Shown here: positions 1 to 8,287 of the stretch, one piece after another
How the letters are laid out: the number at the start of each line of letters is the position of its first letter
How positions within the stretch are numbered: position 1 is the first letter of the stretch
Source: a bacterium
GTDB taxonomy: Bacteria; Acidobacteriota; Polarisedimenticolia; J045
Assembly (NCBI GenBank): GCA_021372775.1
Contig: JAJFTU010000472.1
Span: forward strand, 1 to 36,525
Direction: 5' to 3'
Length of the DNA stretch: 36,525 nucleotides
Notes under the pieces: generated by a model
The model's database searches: none
Seen by the model: the letters and a program-made list of their open reading frames with translations, nothing else
What the model was told of the DNA's origin: nothing
Translations under genes and position numbers: made by a program

Positions 1-1
1 G

Positions 2-1414
2 GCCGGCCCGACGCCGGTCTCCGCGCTGATCCACGCCGCGACGATGGTCACCGCCGGCGTCTACATGCTCGCGCGGATGTCGGCTCTCTTCTGGCACGCC
101 CCGGCGGCGATGCTGGTCGTGGCGATCGTCGGCTGCGCGACCGCCGTCTTCGCCGGCTCGATGGGCATGGCGCAGTACGACATCAAGAAGGTGCTCGCCT
201 ACTCGACGGTCTCGCAGCTCGGCTACATGTTCCTCGGGATCGGCGTCGGCGCGTACGGCGCGGCGGTCTTCCACCTCGCCACGCACGCCTTCTTCAAGGC
301 CTGCCTCTTCCTCGGCGCCGGCGCGGTGATCCTGCAGTGCGGCCACACCAACGACATGCGGCACTACGGCGGCCTCTGGAAGCGGATGCCGACGACGGCG
401 AGGACGTTCCTGATCGCCACGCTGGCCCTCGCCGGGCTGCCGCCGCTGTCGGGCTTCATGTCGAAGGACGAGATCCTCGCCAAGTCGCTGCTCTCGACCC
501 ACGGGAGCTGGATCCTCTGGGCGCTCGGCACGGCCGGCGCGTTGATGACGTCGTTCTACATGTTCCGCGCCGTCTACATGACGTTCTTCGGCGAAAACCG
601 CACCCCGGCCCCGGTCGTGGTCAAGGAAGCGCCGAAGGTCATGACGAACGTGCTCGCGGTCCTCGCCGCCGGCGCGGTCGTGGTCGGCTTCGTCGGCATG
701 CCGGGCGGCTTCACGAAGGTCCTCGGCGTCGAGAGCGACCTGAACTGGTTCGCGGCGAAGCTGAAGCCGGTGGTGATGGCGCGCGGCGTCGTCGCCGCGC
801 GGGCCGGGCACGGCGAAGGCGCCGAGGCGGCGGAGAGCGCCGCGGCGGCGGCCGAGACGCCCGCGCCCGCGGCGGCCGAAGCGCCCGCGGCGGCGGCGAT
901 CCCCGCGCCGGCGAACGTCGTCCGCGAAGGGGCGAGCCACCCGTCGTATCTCGGCGAGCTCGGCCTCTTCGTCCTCGCGATCGTCGTCTGCGGCGCCGGG
1001 TTCCTCGTCGCGCGGGCCAACTTCTCCGGCGACGCGTCGAAGGCGGCGGCGTGGGGCGAGCGGCTGGCGTTCCCGCGGCGCGTCCTGCACCGCAAGTGGT
1101 TCGTGGACGAGTTCTACCAGGCGGCGCTTCTCGGACCGTTCATGGCGGCTTGCCGCGGCTTCCACGCCGTGGACCGCTGGGTCGTGGACGGCGCGGTCAA
1201 CGGGACCGGCCGGGCGACGCTTCTGGTTTCGCACATCAAGGCGGCGTTCGACCGCTGGGTCGTGGACTCGGCGGTGAACGGCGTCGGCTGGTTGGTCGGG
1301 CTGGGCGGCAAGGCGCTGCGCCGGCTGCAGAGTGGTTTCGTGCAGTCCTACGCGGCGGCGATGGTGCTTGGCGCCTTCGCCCTTTTGGCCGCCTACGTGC
1401 TGCTCGCCCGCTGA
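2..1414 (+). CDS. nuoL: NADH-quinone oxidoreductase subunit L (partial, 5' end outside window)
   Basis: This is the membrane antiporter-like, proton-pumping subunit L of respiratory complex I. The frame is open from base 2 and its first residues, GPTPVSALIHAATMVTAG, match the conserved core of NuoL, so the N-terminal part of the gene lies outside the window. Several hydrophobic helices follow, with the conserved stretch around KKVLAYSTVSQLGYM. Two oddities are visible. An Ala/Pro/Glu-rich, apparently disordered insert is encoded at about 790-920, before the last membrane segments. Near the C terminus the motif DRWVVD occurs twice, 26 codons apart (bases 1172-1189 and 1250-1267, identical over 18 bases). 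The gene ends 22 bases before nuoM, in a nuoL-nuoM-nuoN order typical of complex I operons. Confidence 0.97.
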   Translation, partial: AGPTPVSALIHAATMVTAGVYMLARMSALFWHAPAAMLVVAIVGCATAVFAGSMGMAQYDIKKVLAYSTVSQLGYMFLGIGVGAYGAAVFHLATHAFFKACLFLGAGAVILQCGHTNDMRHYGGLWKRMPTTARTFLIATLALAGLPPLSGFMSKDEILAKSLLSTHGSWILWALGTAGALMTSFYMFRAVYMTFFGENRTPAPVVVKEAPKVMTNVLAVLAAGAVVVGFVGMPGGFTKVLGVESDLNWFAAKLKPVVMARGVVAARAGHGEGAEAAESAAAAAETPAPAAAEAPAAAAIPAPANVVREGASHPSYLGELGLFVLAIVVCGAGFLVARANFSGDASKAAAWGERLAFPRRVLHRKWFVDEFYQAALLGPFMAACRGFHAVDRWVVDGAVNGTGRATLLVSHIKAAFDRWVVDSAVNGVGWLVGLGGKALRRLQSGFVQSYAAAMVLGAFALLAAYVLLAR

Positions 1415-1436
1415 CCTCGGGCGCGCGGAAGGGGTC

Positions 1437-3239
1437 ATGCCGGACATGATGCCGATTCTTTCCTCCATCGTTTTCCTGCCGCTGGCGGCGGCCCTGGCGA
1501 TCGTCTTCTTCGTGCCGAAGAAGAACGAGAAGGCGATCTGCCACATCGCGACCTGGAGCTCGCTCCTCGTCTTCTTCGTCTCGCTGATTCCCGTGCTGCA
1601 GTACGACCGGGGGAACGGCGGCTTCCAGTTCGTCGAGGCGGCGAAGTGGATCCCGACCCTCGGCGTCCAGTACAAGCTGGGCGTGGACGGCGTGTCGCTG
1701 CTGCTGGTGGTCCTGACGACCCTGCTCAGCTTCATCTCGATCCTGAGCAGCTGGACGGCGATCAAGGAGCGGGTGAAGGAGTACTACGTCTTCTTCCTGC
1801 TCCTCGAAGTCGGGATGCTGGGCGTCTTCTGCTCGCTCGACCTCTTCCTCTTCTACATCTTCTGGGAAGTGATGCTGGTGCCGATGTACTTCATCATCGG
1901 CATCTGGGGCGGGCCGCGGAAGCTCTACGCCGCGATCAAGTTCTTCCTCTACACCTTGTTCGGCTCGGTGCTGATGCTGCTCGGCATCATCGCCCTCTAC
2001 TTCAAGGCCGGCGAGGCGCTGGGGACGCGGACCTTCGACATGGTCGAGCTGCTGAAGCTCGGGCCGTCGACCGCCGTCTGGGGCGCGGGGATCTGGGTCT
2101 TCCTCGCCTTCTTCCTCGGCTTCGCGATCAAGGTCCCGATGTTCCCGTTCCACACCTGGCTCCCCGACGCCCACGTCGAGGCCCCGACCGCCGGTTCGGT
2201 GATCCTGGCCGGCGTCCTGCTGAAGATGGGCACCTACGGCTTCTACCGCTTCAGCCTGCCGATCTTCCCCAAGCAGACCGCCGACTGCCTGCCGTGGCTC
2301 CTCTCGCTCTGCGTGATCGGGATCATCTACGGCGCGATGGTCGCCCTCGCCCAGAAGGACTGGAAGAAGCTCGTCGCCTACTCGTCGGTGAGCCACCTCG
2401 GCATCACGATGATCGGGCTGTTCGCGCTCAATCCGACCGGCATCAAGGGCGGCGTGCTGCAGATGCTGAACCACGGCATCTCCACCGGCATGCTGTTCTT
2501 GATCGTCGGCATCGTCTACGAGCGCCGGCACACGCGCGAGATCTCCGAGTACGGCGGGATCGCCAAGATCATGCCGATCTTCGCCATCTACTTCATGATC
2601 GCCATGCTCTCCTCCCTCGGCCTGCCGACCCTCAACGGGTTCATCGGCGAGGTGACGATCCTCTCCGGCCTGATGCAGTCGAGCGGCGCGGCCTTCTCCT
2701 TCTTCGGCTTCAGCCCGATCTGGTGGGTCGTGCTCGCCTCGACCGGCCTGATCCTCGGCGCCGCCTACCTCCTCTGGCTCTACCAGCGGACGATGTTCGG
2801 CCCGGTGACCAACCCGAAGAACGACAAGCTGCCCGACCTGAGCTGGCGCGAGAAGTGGACGCTGATCCCGCTGATCGTCCTCGCCGTCTGGATCGGCGTC
2901 TACCCGAAGCCGTTCTTCGACATCCTCGACGCTCCGGTGCAGCGGATGGTGAGCGAGCAGATCAACCCCGTGCTGCGCGCCGCCAAGGTCCCGATCGACC
3001 TGCCGCCCGAAGCGGCCGCGGCGACGCAGCCGGCGAATCCGGACGGCCAGGCGGCGCCGGCCGCTCAGCCGACGACCACCGTTCCGCAGCCGACGCCCGC
3101 GCCGCAACCGGCCGCGCAGCCCGCCGTTCAGCCCGCGCCGCAGCCCGCCGCGCATCCGGCGGTCGCCCCCGCGGCGGCGGCGCCCGCCGCGCACGCCGCG
3201 GCGCCCGCGGTCGGCGCGCCCGCGCCGGCCGGACGCTAG
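1437..3239 (+). CDS. nuoM: NADH-quinone oxidoreductase subunit M
   Basis: This is the complex I proton-pumping membrane subunit M, 600 aa from the ATG at 1437. That ATG is preceded by GGAAGGGG at about 1427-1434 and follows nuoL directly. A longer open frame begins at 1332, but it overlaps nuoL and has non-NuoM sequence. The family core is clear: the FYIFWEVMLVPMYFIIG helix, the HTWLPDAHVEAPTAGSV loop and the KKLVAYSSVSHLG helix with its conserved lysines. A second possible start is the ATG at 1446. The last 70 or so residues are an unusual Ala/Pro/Gln-rich tail (repeated PQP/PAAQP units) beyond the last membrane helix, making the protein longer than the usual roughly 500 aa. The tail is inferred to be disordered. 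Confidence 0.97.
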   Translation: MPDMMPILSSIVFLPLAAALAIVFFVPKKNEKAICHIATWSSLLVFFVSLIPVLQYDRGNGGFQFVEAAKWIPTLGVQYKLGVDGVSLLLVVLTTLLSFISILSSWTAIKERVKEYYVFFLLLEVGMLGVFCSLDLFLFYIFWEVMLVPMYFIIGIWGGPRKLYAAIKFFLYTLFGSVLMLLGIIALYFKAGEALGTRTFDMVELLKLGPSTAVWGAGIWVFLAFFLGFAIKVPMFPFHTWLPDAHVEAPTAGSVILAGVLLKMGTYGFYRFSLPIFPKQTADCLPWLLSLCVIGIIYGAMVALAQKDWKKLVAYSSVSHLGITMIGLFALNPTGIKGGVLQMLNHGISTGMLFLIVGIVYERRHTREISEYGGIAKIMPIFAIYFMIAMLSSLGLPTLNGFIGEVTILSGLMQSSGAAFSFFGFSPIWWVVLASTGLILGAAYLLWLYQRTMFGPVTNPKNDKLPDLSWREKWTLIPLIVLAVWIGVYPKPFFDILDAPVQRMVSEQINPVLRAAKVPIDLPPEAAAATQPANPDGQAAPAAQPTTTVPQPTPAPQPAAQPAVQPAPQPAAHPAVAPAAAAPAAHAAAPAVGAPAPAGR

Positions 3240-3249
3240 GAGCCCTCCC

Positions 3250-4818
3250 GTGAACCTCAACGGCGCCCAGTACTTGGCCGACCTGTTCTGGCTCCTGCCG
3301 GAACTGTGGCTGACGCTGGCCGGATTCGCGCTGCTGCTCGTCTCGCCGTTCGTGAAGAGCGAGGCCGGCCGGCGGGGGATGGCTTGGTCCTCCATCGCCG
3401 TCCAGATCGTCGCCCTGCTGCTGCTGATCCCGTACGGCCTGCGCGACGGCGTCTTCGGCGCCTCCGGCCCCGCTTCGCCCGGGGCTGTCTTCCATCTCTT
3501 CGGCGCGGACGCGTTCCCGCTCGTCGTCGTCGACGGCTTCTCGATCGTGCTCAAGGGGACGATCCTGATCGCCGGGATCCTCTCCACGCTGATGGGGATC
3601 CGCTTCCTCGAGATCGAGAAGCTCGGCCGCGGCGAGTTCCACGCCATGCTGCTCTTCGCGATCCTCGGCGCGATGTTCCTCGTCTCGGCGAGCGACTTCA
3701 TCACGCTCTACGTCGGCCTCGAGACGATGAGCCTCTCGGTCTACCTCCTCGTGGGCTGGGCCAAGGAGCGGCGGAAGTCGAACGAGGCGGCGCTGAAGTA
3801 CTTCCTGCTCGGCTCGCTCGCCTCCGGCATCCTGCTCTACGGGATGTCGCTGGTCTACGGGGCGACCCGCTCGACGAACTTCTTCGGCGTCGCGCAGGCG
3901 ATCGCGAAGGCCGGCGCGCCCGGCCCGCTGCTCCTCGGCGGGACGCTGCTGATCGTCGTCGCCGTCGGCTTCAAGATGGCGGCGGCGCCGTTCCACATCT
4001 GGTCGCCGGACGCCTACGAGGGCGCGCCGACGCTGATCACGGCGTTCATGAGCACGGCGGTGAAGACGGCCGCGTTCGGGCTCGGCCTGCGGCTCTTCCT
4101 CGTCGCCTTCGGCTCCTCGGCGATCGCCAAGGAGTGGACGCTCTTCTTCGCCATCCTCTGCGCCCTGTCGATGACGGTCGGCAACGTCGTGGCCGTCTGG
4201 CAGGACAACATGAAGCGCCTTCTGGCCTACAGCTCGATCGCCCACGCCGGCTACGCGCTTCTCGGCCTGGTCGCGATCGGGGCCGCGCTCTCCGGGAACG
4301 TCCCGGCGGAGCGCCAGGCGGACGTCCTCCGCTGGGGCCAGCTCTCGGTCGTGCTCTACATGATCGCCTACACCGTCACGAACTGCGGCGCGTTCGCCCT
4401 CGTCGTGATGCTCCGCCGCAAGCAGATCGTCGGCGACCAGGTGGCCGACTTCGCCGGGATGGCCCGGCGAGCGCCGTGGCTCGCCGCGGCGATGACGATC
4501 TTCCTCCTCAGCCTCGGCGGCATCCCGGCGACGGCCGGCTTCGTCGGCAAGTGGTGGCTCTTCGCCGCGATCATCGACGCCGGCTACGGCTGGTTGGCGC
4601 TGATCGCCGCGCTGAACAGCGCCATTTCGCTCTTCTACTACCTGCGGGTCGTGGTGAAGATGTACATGACGCCGCCGGTCGAGGACGAGGCGCCGTACAA
4701 CCTCAATCCCGCGCTCGCCGCGACGGTGGTGGTCGCCGTCGCCGCGGTCCTGGTGATCGGTCTCTTCCCGAACGGGGTCTTGGCCCTGATCGAGGGGGCG
4801 ACCGTTCTCGCGCACTGA
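3250..4818 (+). CDS. nuoN: NADH-quinone oxidoreductase subunit N
   Basis: This is the complex I membrane subunit N, 522 aa, from a GTG start at 3250. A GGAG (3239-3242) overlaps the nuoM stop region, so translation is probably coupled. It is a multi-pass membrane protein with family landmarks: YVGLETMSLSVYLLVG, the FHIWSPDAYEGAPT loop (equivalent to the HxWxPDA loop of the other antiporter-like subunits), and KRLLAYSSIAHAGYALLG. Its length is normal for NuoN. It is the last gene of the complex I operon here, because a strong terminator hairpin lies 25 bases after the stop and the next gene has an unrelated function. Confidence 0.97.
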   Translation: MNLNGAQYLADLFWLLPELWLTLAGFALLLVSPFVKSEAGRRGMAWSSIAVQIVALLLLIPYGLRDGVFGASGPASPGAVFHLFGADAFPLVVVDGFSIVLKGTILIAGILSTLMGIRFLEIEKLGRGEFHAMLLFAILGAMFLVSASDFITLYVGLETMSLSVYLLVGWAKERRKSNEAALKYFLLGSLASGILLYGMSLVYGATRSTNFFGVAQAIAKAGAPGPLLLGGTLLIVVAVGFKMAAAPFHIWSPDAYEGAPTLITAFMSTAVKTAAFGLGLRLFLVAFGSSAIAKEWTLFFAILCALSMTVGNVVAVWQDNMKRLLAYSSIAHAGYALLGLVAIGAALSGNVPAERQADVLRWGQLSVVLYMIAYTVTNCGAFALVVMLRRKQIVGDQVADFAGMARRAPWLAAAMTIFLLSLGGIPATAGFVGKWWLFAAIIDAGYGWLALIAALNSAISLFYYLRVVVKMYMTPPVEDEAPYNLNPALAATVVVAVAAVLVIGLFPNGVLALIEGATVLAH

Positions 4819-4842
4819 CGCCGCGGGAAGCGCGACTGTTCG

Positions 4843-4872
4843 AAAGGGCCGGCCCGCGGGCCGGCCCTTTTT
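4843..4872 (+). terminator. Rho-independent terminator after nuoN
   Basis: A 13-bp perfect GC-rich stem (AAAGGGCCGGCCC pairing with GGGCCGGCCCTTT, 4843-4870) is followed directly by more T residues (five in a row, 4868-4872). It lies 25 bases beyond the nuoN stop codon, so it should end the nuo transcript. Confidence 0.9.
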
Positions 4873-4977
4873 CGTGGCGCCGCGGACGACCCGACCCTAT
4901 TTCTATCGGGGCAGGGTCGCGGTCGGCCGGGGCGGGGGGACGTCGGCCGTCGGCGCGGGGGAGAAAGGCGGACGGCC

Positions 4978-7959
4978 GTGAGCGTTGCACGGGCATGGGC
5001 GTCGCGGATCGCGCGGAAGGCGCTCGCCTTCCGGCGTTCCCTCGCGTCGCGCCGCGCCCGGGCGGCGGTGGCCGCGTTGTCGTTCTGCGCCGCGGCGGCG
5101 GCGCCCTGCGTCGCGGCGGGGAAGCCGGTCGTCGTCGGCGTCGAGGTGGACAACCCCCCGCTGGAGTATCTGGACGCGCAGGGAAAGCCGGCGGGCTACG
5201 GCGTGGACGTCGCGCGGGCCGCGGCGGCGGCGATGCAGATGGACGTCGAGTTTCGGCCGGGACAGTGGGCCGATCTGCGGGAGCGGCTGAACAGCGGCGA
5301 GATCGACGCGCTGGTGGGGATGTACGACGCCCCGGAACGGCGGCGCGACGTGGAGTTCAGCCTTCCTTACGCCGTCATGACCTACGGCGTCTTCGTGCGG
5401 AAAGGGGCGGCGGAGATTTCCGGCGTGCCGGCCTTGGCCGGGAAGCACGTGCTGGTCGGCCGAAGCGAGATCATGGAGGAACAGCTCCGCGCCGGCGGAG
5501 TTCCGCTGACGCTCGAGGCGGCGGCGAGCGCGTCGGAGGCGCTGAGCCTGCTCGCCGGGGGCAAGGGGGACGCCGCGGCGGCGCCTCTGCTCTACGGGCG
5601 GTACCTCGAGCGGACGTACCACCTCGAGAACATCCGGCCGAGCGGGCCGCCGATCCGGAGCTTCGATCTCTGCTTCGCGGTGCGCAAGGGAAACCGGGAG
5701 CTGCGCGCGCGCTTCGACGAAGGGCTGAACCTGATCCGCGAAGACGGCAGTCTGCGGCGGATCTACGTGCAGTGGTTCGGAGTCATCGAAGAGGAGTCCC
5801 GGCTTTCGTGGGCCAAGGTGATCCGCGCCGCGCTGCTGGCGTTCGTTCCGCTCCTCGCGCTGCTCGGCGCCGCGGGACTCTGGTCGTGGTCGCTGCGGCG
5901 GCAGGTGCGGCGCAAGACCGACGATCTTTCGCGGGAACTCGATCAGCGGCGACGCACCGAGGGCCTGCTGGGACGGCGCCTGGCCGCCGAGAACCTGGCG
6001 ACGGCGATCTCCGCGCGGTTCGTCGGCGGGCGCGCCTCGGGGCTCGCGGAGTCGATGGCGCTGTCGATCCGCGACTTGGCGCGGCACCTCGGCGCGGACG
6101 GCGGGCGGCTCTTGGTGGCCGACGCCGGCGGGACGCTGCGGACCGAAGCCGTTTGGCGCGACGAGAGCTTCTCGTGGCGGCCGCTCGGGCCGAAGTTCGC
6201 GCCGAGCGACATGCCGTGGGCCTTCGCCCTGCTGGCCCGCGGCGAGATCGTCCACTTCGGACGGGAGGAGGACTTCCCGCCCGAGGCCGAGGCCGAACGG
6301 CGCGCGTGGACGGAGGGCGGGAGGCCGTCGGTCGTCGCCGCGCCGCTGGTTCGGGACGGCGAGATTTCGGGATGTCTGGAACTACTCTCGCGCGGCGCGC
6401 CGATCGAACTCGACGACGTCGGCGTCTGGCTGCTGCGGCTCTGCACGGAGGTCCTGGCGAGCGCCCACGACCGGCGGGTCGCCGCGGAACGGCTGGCCGC
6501 GGAGAAGGAGCGCCTGTCCGTGACGCTCCGCTCGATCGGCGAAGGGGTGCTGGCGGCGGACGCGGAAGGACGGGTCGTGCTCCTCAACCCGGCCGCGGAG
6601 CGGATCACCGGCCGGCGGCAGGAAGAGGCCGCCGGCAGGCCGTTGTCGGAGATCCTGCCGGGCGGCGCGGCCGAGCCGTCCGCGGCGACGAGCGACGCGC
6701 GCTTCGTCGGTCGGGACGGCGCGGAGCGGGTCGTCGAGCGCTCGACCGCGCCGATCGTCGATCCCGCGGGCGGCGAGGTCGGCCGGGTCGTCGTTCTGCG
6801 GGACGTCACGCTGCGGCGGCGGATGGAGAACGACCTGCAGCGCACGGCGAAGCTCGAGGCGCTCGGCGTGCTGGCCGGCGGGATCGCCCACGACTTCAAC
6901 AACATCCTCACCGGCATCCTCGGTTCGATTTCGGTGGCCCGGATGATGCTTCCCTCCGGCACGCCGGAAGAGGAGATTCTGCAGGAGGCGGAGAAGGCGG
7001 GGACGCGGGCCGTGGGGCTCGCGCGGCAGCTGCTGACCCTCTCCAAGGGGGGCGCGCCGATCCGGGTCGCGGCGCGGATCGCGGAGATCGTCGCCGACTC
7101 GGTCGGCTTCGCGCTGCGCGGTTCGCGGACGCGCTGCGTCCTCGAACTGCCGCCGAATCTCTGGGCCGGACGCGTGGACGCGGTGCAGTTCAGCCAGGTC
7201 GTGCAGAACCTCGTGATCAACGCCGCGCAGGCGATGCCCGACGGCGGCACGGTGACGATCAGCGCCCGCAACGTGGAGTACGACGGGCGCGGGGACTGGC
7301 CGCTTCCGGCGGGGCGCTACGTGGAGACGACGGTCGCGGACGAGGGGCCGGGGATTCCCCCCGAGACGCTGTCCCGGATCTTCGATCCGTTCTTCACGAC
7401 CAAGGCGACCGGCTCGGGGCTGGGGCTGACGACGGCCCACTCGATCATGGCGCGCCACGGCGGGCACGTCGCGGTGGCCTCGACGGTGGGGCGGGGCACG
7501 ACGTTCACGCTGCTGCTGCCGGCGACGGACGAGGCGCCTCCGGCGGCGGCGCCTCCGGCGGCGGTGCACGCCGGTCCGCGCGGGCGGCTGCTGCTGATGG
7601 ACGACGAGGAACTGGTCCGCGGCGCGGCGACGGCGCTGTTCGGCGCGTTCGGGTTCGCGGTCGAGACGGCCGAGGACGGCGACGTGGCGGTCGGGATGTT
7701 CCGGCGGGCCGCGGAGGAAGGCCGCCCGTTCGAACTCGTGGTGCTTGATTTGACGGTGCCGGGGCGGATGGGGGGCGAGGAGTGCCTTCGTCTGCTGCGG
7801 GGGATTTCTCCGAAGTTGCGGGCTGTCGTGTCGAGCGGCTACTCCGACGATCCGGTGATGGCCGACTTCCGCGGGCGCGGTTTCGACGGGGTGCTTCCGA
7901 AGCCGTATCGCGCGGAGGACGTCGAGGCGATGCTCGCGACGCTGGATGGTCGGTCGTAG
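4978..7959 (+). CDS. Hybrid sensor histidine kinase: SBP_bac_3 sensor, GAF, PAS, kinase, receiver
   Basis: This is a membrane two-component sensor with a built-in receiver, 993 aa, GTG start at 4978. In order it has a basic, Ala-rich signal/anchor (about 1-47), a periplasmic amino-acid-binding-protein-like domain (about 48-270; GVEVDNPPLEY and GYGVDVARAAAAA match family 3 solute-binding proteins), a membrane helix (about 280-302) and a GAF-like domain (about 345-505). A PAS domain follows (about 510-620), then HisKA with His638 in GIAHDFNN, and an ATPase domain with N box (Asn748), G1 DEGPGIP from 788, FDPFFTTK and G2 GSGLGL from 812. The C-terminal receiver has the acidic pair MDDEE, phospho-acceptor Asp924 and PKPY. 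The layout recalls BvgS-type kinases. No partner regulator is adjacent, so its output is unknown. The exact start is uncertain because no strong ribosome site is seen. The stop codon is the first part of a long inverted repeat. Confidence 0.93.
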   Translation: MSVARAWASRIARKALAFRRSLASRRARAAVAALSFCAAAAAPCVAAGKPVVVGVEVDNPPLEYLDAQGKPAGYGVDVARAAAAAMQMDVEFRPGQWADLRERLNSGEIDALVGMYDAPERRRDVEFSLPYAVMTYGVFVRKGAAEISGVPALAGKHVLVGRSEIMEEQLRAGGVPLTLEAAASASEALSLLAGGKGDAAAAPLLYGRYLERTYHLENIRPSGPPIRSFDLCFAVRKGNRELRARFDEGLNLIREDGSLRRIYVQWFGVIEEESRLSWAKVIRAALLAFVPLLALLGAAGLWSWSLRRQVRRKTDDLSRELDQRRRTEGLLGRRLAAENLATAISARFVGGRASGLAESMALSIRDLARHLGADGGRLLVADAGGTLRTEAVWRDESFSWRPLGPKFAPSDMPWAFALLARGEIVHFGREEDFPPEAEAERRAWTEGGRPSVVAAPLVRDGEISGCLELLSRGAPIELDDVGVWLLRLCTEVLASAHDRRVAAERLAAEKERLSVTLRSIGEGVLAADAEGRVVLLNPAAERITGRRQEEAAGRPLSEILPGGAAEPSAATSDARFVGRDGAERVVERSTAPIVDPAGGEVGRVVVLRDVTLRRRMENDLQRTAKLEALGVLAGGIAHDFNNILTGILGSISVARMMLPSGTPEEEILQEAEKAGTRAVGLARQLLTLSKGGAPIRVAARIAEIVADSVGFALRGSRTRCVLELPPNLWAGRVDAVQFSQVVQNLVINAAQAMPDGGTVTISARNVEYDGRGDWPLPAGRYVETTVADEGPGIPPETLSRIFDPFFTTKATGSGLGLTTAHSIMARHGGHVAVASTVGRGTTFTLLLPATDEAPPAAAPPAAVHAGPRGRLLLMDDEELVRGAATALFGAFGFAVETAEDGDVAVGMFRRAAEEGRPFELVVLDLTVPGRMGGEECLRLLRGISPKLRAVVSSGYSDDPVMADFRGRGFDGVLPKPYRAEDVEAMLATLDGRS

Positions 7960-8287
7960 GGGAGGCTGGCGCGTCCCGACGATCGGGTCCCCGCTCAGGC
8001 TTCCTCCGCGCCTGCCTCCCGACCTGATCTCCGCGAATCGGTTTTGATGTCGGCGGAAAAGCCCGCGTTCCTATCGGCGCGGTCGGTCGTCCGTTGCGGG
8101 GGGGGCCGTCGGAACCCTTGAGTTCCAGGGTCCGACGGCCCCCCCCGGCGACCGACCGACGGCGCCGCCGGGAACGGGGGCCTTTGCGCCGATCGCTACG
8201 GCGAATTCTCGAGGTCGACGTCGGGAGGCAGGCGCGGAGGGGGCTTGAGCGGGGATCCGATCGTCGGGACGCGCCAGCCTCCCCTAC
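7956..8287. repeat. 332-bp near-perfect palindrome between convergent genes
   Basis: This stretch holds no convincing gene. It is one long inverted repeat. Bases 7956-8023 pair with 8220-8287 over 68 positions: 64 Watson-Crick pairs plus four G-T pairs (7987, 7998, 8001, 8002), with no gaps. Further in, about 8050-8090 still pairs with about 8154-8193 at roughly 80%. The centre is a very stable hairpin: eight G at 8098-8105 with eight C at 8139-8146, then CCGTCGGA with TCCGACGG, one bulged A, a 4-bp stem and an 8-base loop. The outermost bases include TAG on both strands, and these serve as the stop codons of the sensor kinase (+) and of spoVR (-). There is no U tract, so it is not a standard terminator. 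It could be a MITE-like or repetitive palindromic unit, a bidirectional transcription barrier or a double-stranded RNA source. Confidence 0.92.

Noticed and set aside
1236-3704. Long minus-strand open frame opposite nuoL/nuoM/nuoN
   Set aside because: Shadow with low-complexity Arg/Glu/His composition and no conserved motif.
4892-4919. Dyad CGACCCT/AGGGTCG before the sensor kinase as an operator
   Set aside because: Only a 7-bp arm with a 14-base loop and no known operator match; too weak to list.
3306-7748. Very long open frame (1480 codons) in another frame of nuoN and the sensor kinase
   Set aside because: Arg/Asp/Pro-rich shadow typical of high-GC genes read out of frame; it has no domain motifs and overlaps two clear genes.
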